Assembly (NCBI RefSeq): GCF_003544815.1
Contig: NZ_CP032100.1
Span: forward strand, 2,542,001 to 2,606,000
Source of the DNA: Arcobacter suis CECT 7833
GTDB taxonomy: Bacteria > Campylobacterota > Campylobacteria > Campylobacterales > Arcobacteraceae
Direction: 5' to 3'
Length of the DNA stretch: 64,000 nucleotides
The notes beneath the pieces were generated by a model. It was not told where the DNA came from, searched no databases, and saw only the letters and a program-made list of their open reading frames with translations. Made by a program: the position numbers and the translations under genes. Every line of letters starts with the position of its first letter. Position 1 is the first letter of the stretch. Below are positions 62,963 through 64,000 of this stretch, piece after piece.

Positions 62963-64000
62963 TGTCTAATAATTTAACATTAAATATTGAAAACATAAAA
63001 AAAGAAAAAGATGGAATGGATGTCTTAGCAGACATCTTTTTCTATGCTGTTTTTGGAGAATTTGTCAGTCCAGAAGATTTGGAAAGATTCAAATGGTATG
63101 GCATTTATGCCCAAGATGAAAAACAAAAACACTTTATATTAAGAGTTCCCCTATCAATGGGCGAATTAAATCTAAATCAAATAAAAATACTTAGTTTTAT
63201 CTCAAAAGAATTTAGCGATAATAGTTTACTTTTTTTAGATGAACAAAAAGTAGAATTTAGAAATCTAAAAATTTATGATTTACCAAATATCTTTAATCTT
63301 CTTCAAGAAGCAAAATTAAATACATATTTTGAAGCAGGACATACAGTAAGAAGAATTCTTACTTGCCCAGTAAATGGTATAGATGATACTCAATTACTTG
63401 ATGTTGAACCATTAGCAAACAAATTAAATGGAACTTTTATTGGAAATAAAAACTTCTCAAACTTACCAAATAAACTTCAAATTGCAATAAGTGGTTATGA
63501 AGAGGGATGTAATGTTCAGTTTACTCCTGATGTTAGTTTTAATGCAACAAAAGATACAAAAGATAAAATTATTTTTGCTATAAAAGTCTTGGATAAAATT
63601 ATAGGTTATATTACTCCTGCCCAAGTTGTAAAAACTGCAATTGCCATTGCAAATATCTATAAAGATTTTGGAGATAGAACAAATCTACAAAATAGCTCTT
63701 TTGAATCTTTAGTAAATAATTGGGGAATAAATAAATTCTTTGATATTTTAAATTCAACAGTAAATTATAAAATAGAAAAAAATAAAACTATCCAAGAACA
63801 AACAACTCCAAGAAAACCAAGAATGGGAATAAACAAAAGTAAAATTGAAGAACAAAGTTATATAGGTTGTAAAATTACTTCTTCAATAATTCAAAGTTCA
63901 AATTTAGATAATTTATCATCTTTACTTGAAAAATATAGTGCTTCAAAAATTAAAATTACCCATAAAGGGAATATAATAATTTTAGATGCTTTATCAGCTA
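62962..64000 (+). CDS. Sulfite (or nitrite) reductase, ferredoxin-type hemoprotein (partial, 3' end outside window)
   Basis: Starts at ATG overlapping the cysN stop (TAATG) and stays open to the last base, about 346 codons. It begins MSNNLTLNIENIKKEKDGMDVLADIFFYAVFGEF and has the siroheme reductase repeats: FKWYGIYAQDEKQKHFILRVPLSMGELN, RRILTCPVNGIDDTQLLDVEPLANKLN, LPNKLQIAISGYEEGCN and IIFAIKVLDKIIGYITPAQVVKTAIAIAN (all by parts). The 4Fe-4S/siroheme cysteines fall beyond the window. Position in a sulfate operon favours assimilatory sulfite reductase over nitrite reductase. Confidence 0.85.
   Translation, partial: MSNNLTLNIENIKKEKDGMDVLADIFFYAVFGEFVSPEDLERFKWYGIYAQDEKQKHFILRVPLSMGELNLNQIKILSFISKEFSDNSLLFLDEQKVEFRNLKIYDLPNIFNLLQEAKLNTYFEAGHTVRRILTCPVNGIDDTQLLDVEPLANKLNGTFIGNKNFSNLPNKLQIAISGYEEGCNVQFTPDVSFNATKDTKDKIIFAIKVLDKIIGYITPAQVVKTAIAIANIYKDFGDRTNLQNSSFESLVNNWGINKFFDILNSTVNYKIEKNKTIQEQTTPRKPRMGINKSKIEEQSYIGCKITSSIIQSSNLDNLSSLLEKYSASKIKITHKGNIIILDALSA

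Overview
The window looks like chromosome of an AT-rich member of the Campylobacterota, most probably Arcobacteraceae (Arcobacter/Aliarcobacter type). The evidence is the very low G+C, the 16S and 23S sequences with a tRNA-Ile/tRNA-Ala spacer, the family content (ThiD2-like protein, FTR-rhodanese fusion, several signalling proteins with periplasmic binding domains) and short AAGGA-type ribosome binding sites. The species is an inference. I see no plasmid, prophage, insertion sequence or CRISPR array.

Layout. 1-2.7 kb: 3' part of panB, then ruvB and a PerM/AI-2E-type permease. 2.7-3.7 kb: a ferredoxin-thioredoxin-reductase/rhodanese fusion and a VF530-type protein on the minus strand. 3.8-9.75 kb: a complete rRNA operon on the minus strand (16S, tRNA-Ile, tRNA-Ala, 23S, 5S) with a consensus promoter, 16S and 23S processing stems, a terminator, and a tRNA-Thr beyond it. 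10-19.5 kb: housekeeping genes (BI-1, ThiD2, BioC-like, secG, frr-pyrE-RDD-MFS-mscS, zntB, yaaA, ychJ-like, a ComEA-like HhH protein). 19.6-22.1 kb: three lipoproteins and a degenerate repeat. 22.2-23.3 kb: a Crp/Fnr regulator divergent from a YgbA-type gene, with a perfect TTGAT-N4-ATCAA site between them, which suggests nitrosative or low-oxygen control. 23.3-27.1 kb: ung and a two-gene ThDP-enzyme/aldehyde dehydrogenase unit. 27.3-30.1 kb: lemA-TPM-TPM-gph. 30.1-34 kb: a DUF4105/lipoprotein pair and a marR-MFS pair with a tandem operator.

34-44 kb is a signalling region: a histidine kinase carrying a THI5-like and a second periplasmic binding domain, its response regulator, a chemoreceptor with a C-terminal WxxF tail, a FIST-PAS-PAS-HD-GYP phosphodiesterase, a tandem hemerythrin and an ABM-fold protein. 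44-50 kb is a tripartite RND efflux operon ending in a 63-residue WYL-like gene. 50-52.9 kb: divergent LysR/AEC transporter genes, a long hairpin element, and a HEPN-like gene that seems to be interrupted. 52.9-56.7 kb: a BaiN-type flavoprotein, a MoxR-ATPase/VWA pair and a cupin.

56.9-64 kb is an assimilatory sulfur operon: metY, an rrf2-type repressor without cysteines, cysK, a DUF2061 membrane protein, APS reductase, cysD, cysN and the start of a sulfite-reductase-type gene that runs off the window. It has a consensus promoter ahead of metY and a hairpin after cysK that could lower expression of the distal genes. Together these genes activate sulfate, reduce it to sulfide and fix the sulfide into cysteine and homocysteine.

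No wholly new system is proven. The best leads are the FTR-rhodanese fusion, the interrupted HEPN-like gene beside a hairpin element, the mini-WYL gene in the efflux operon, the DUF2061 gene inside the sulfur operon, and the FIST/HD-GYP-hemerythrin neighbourhood.
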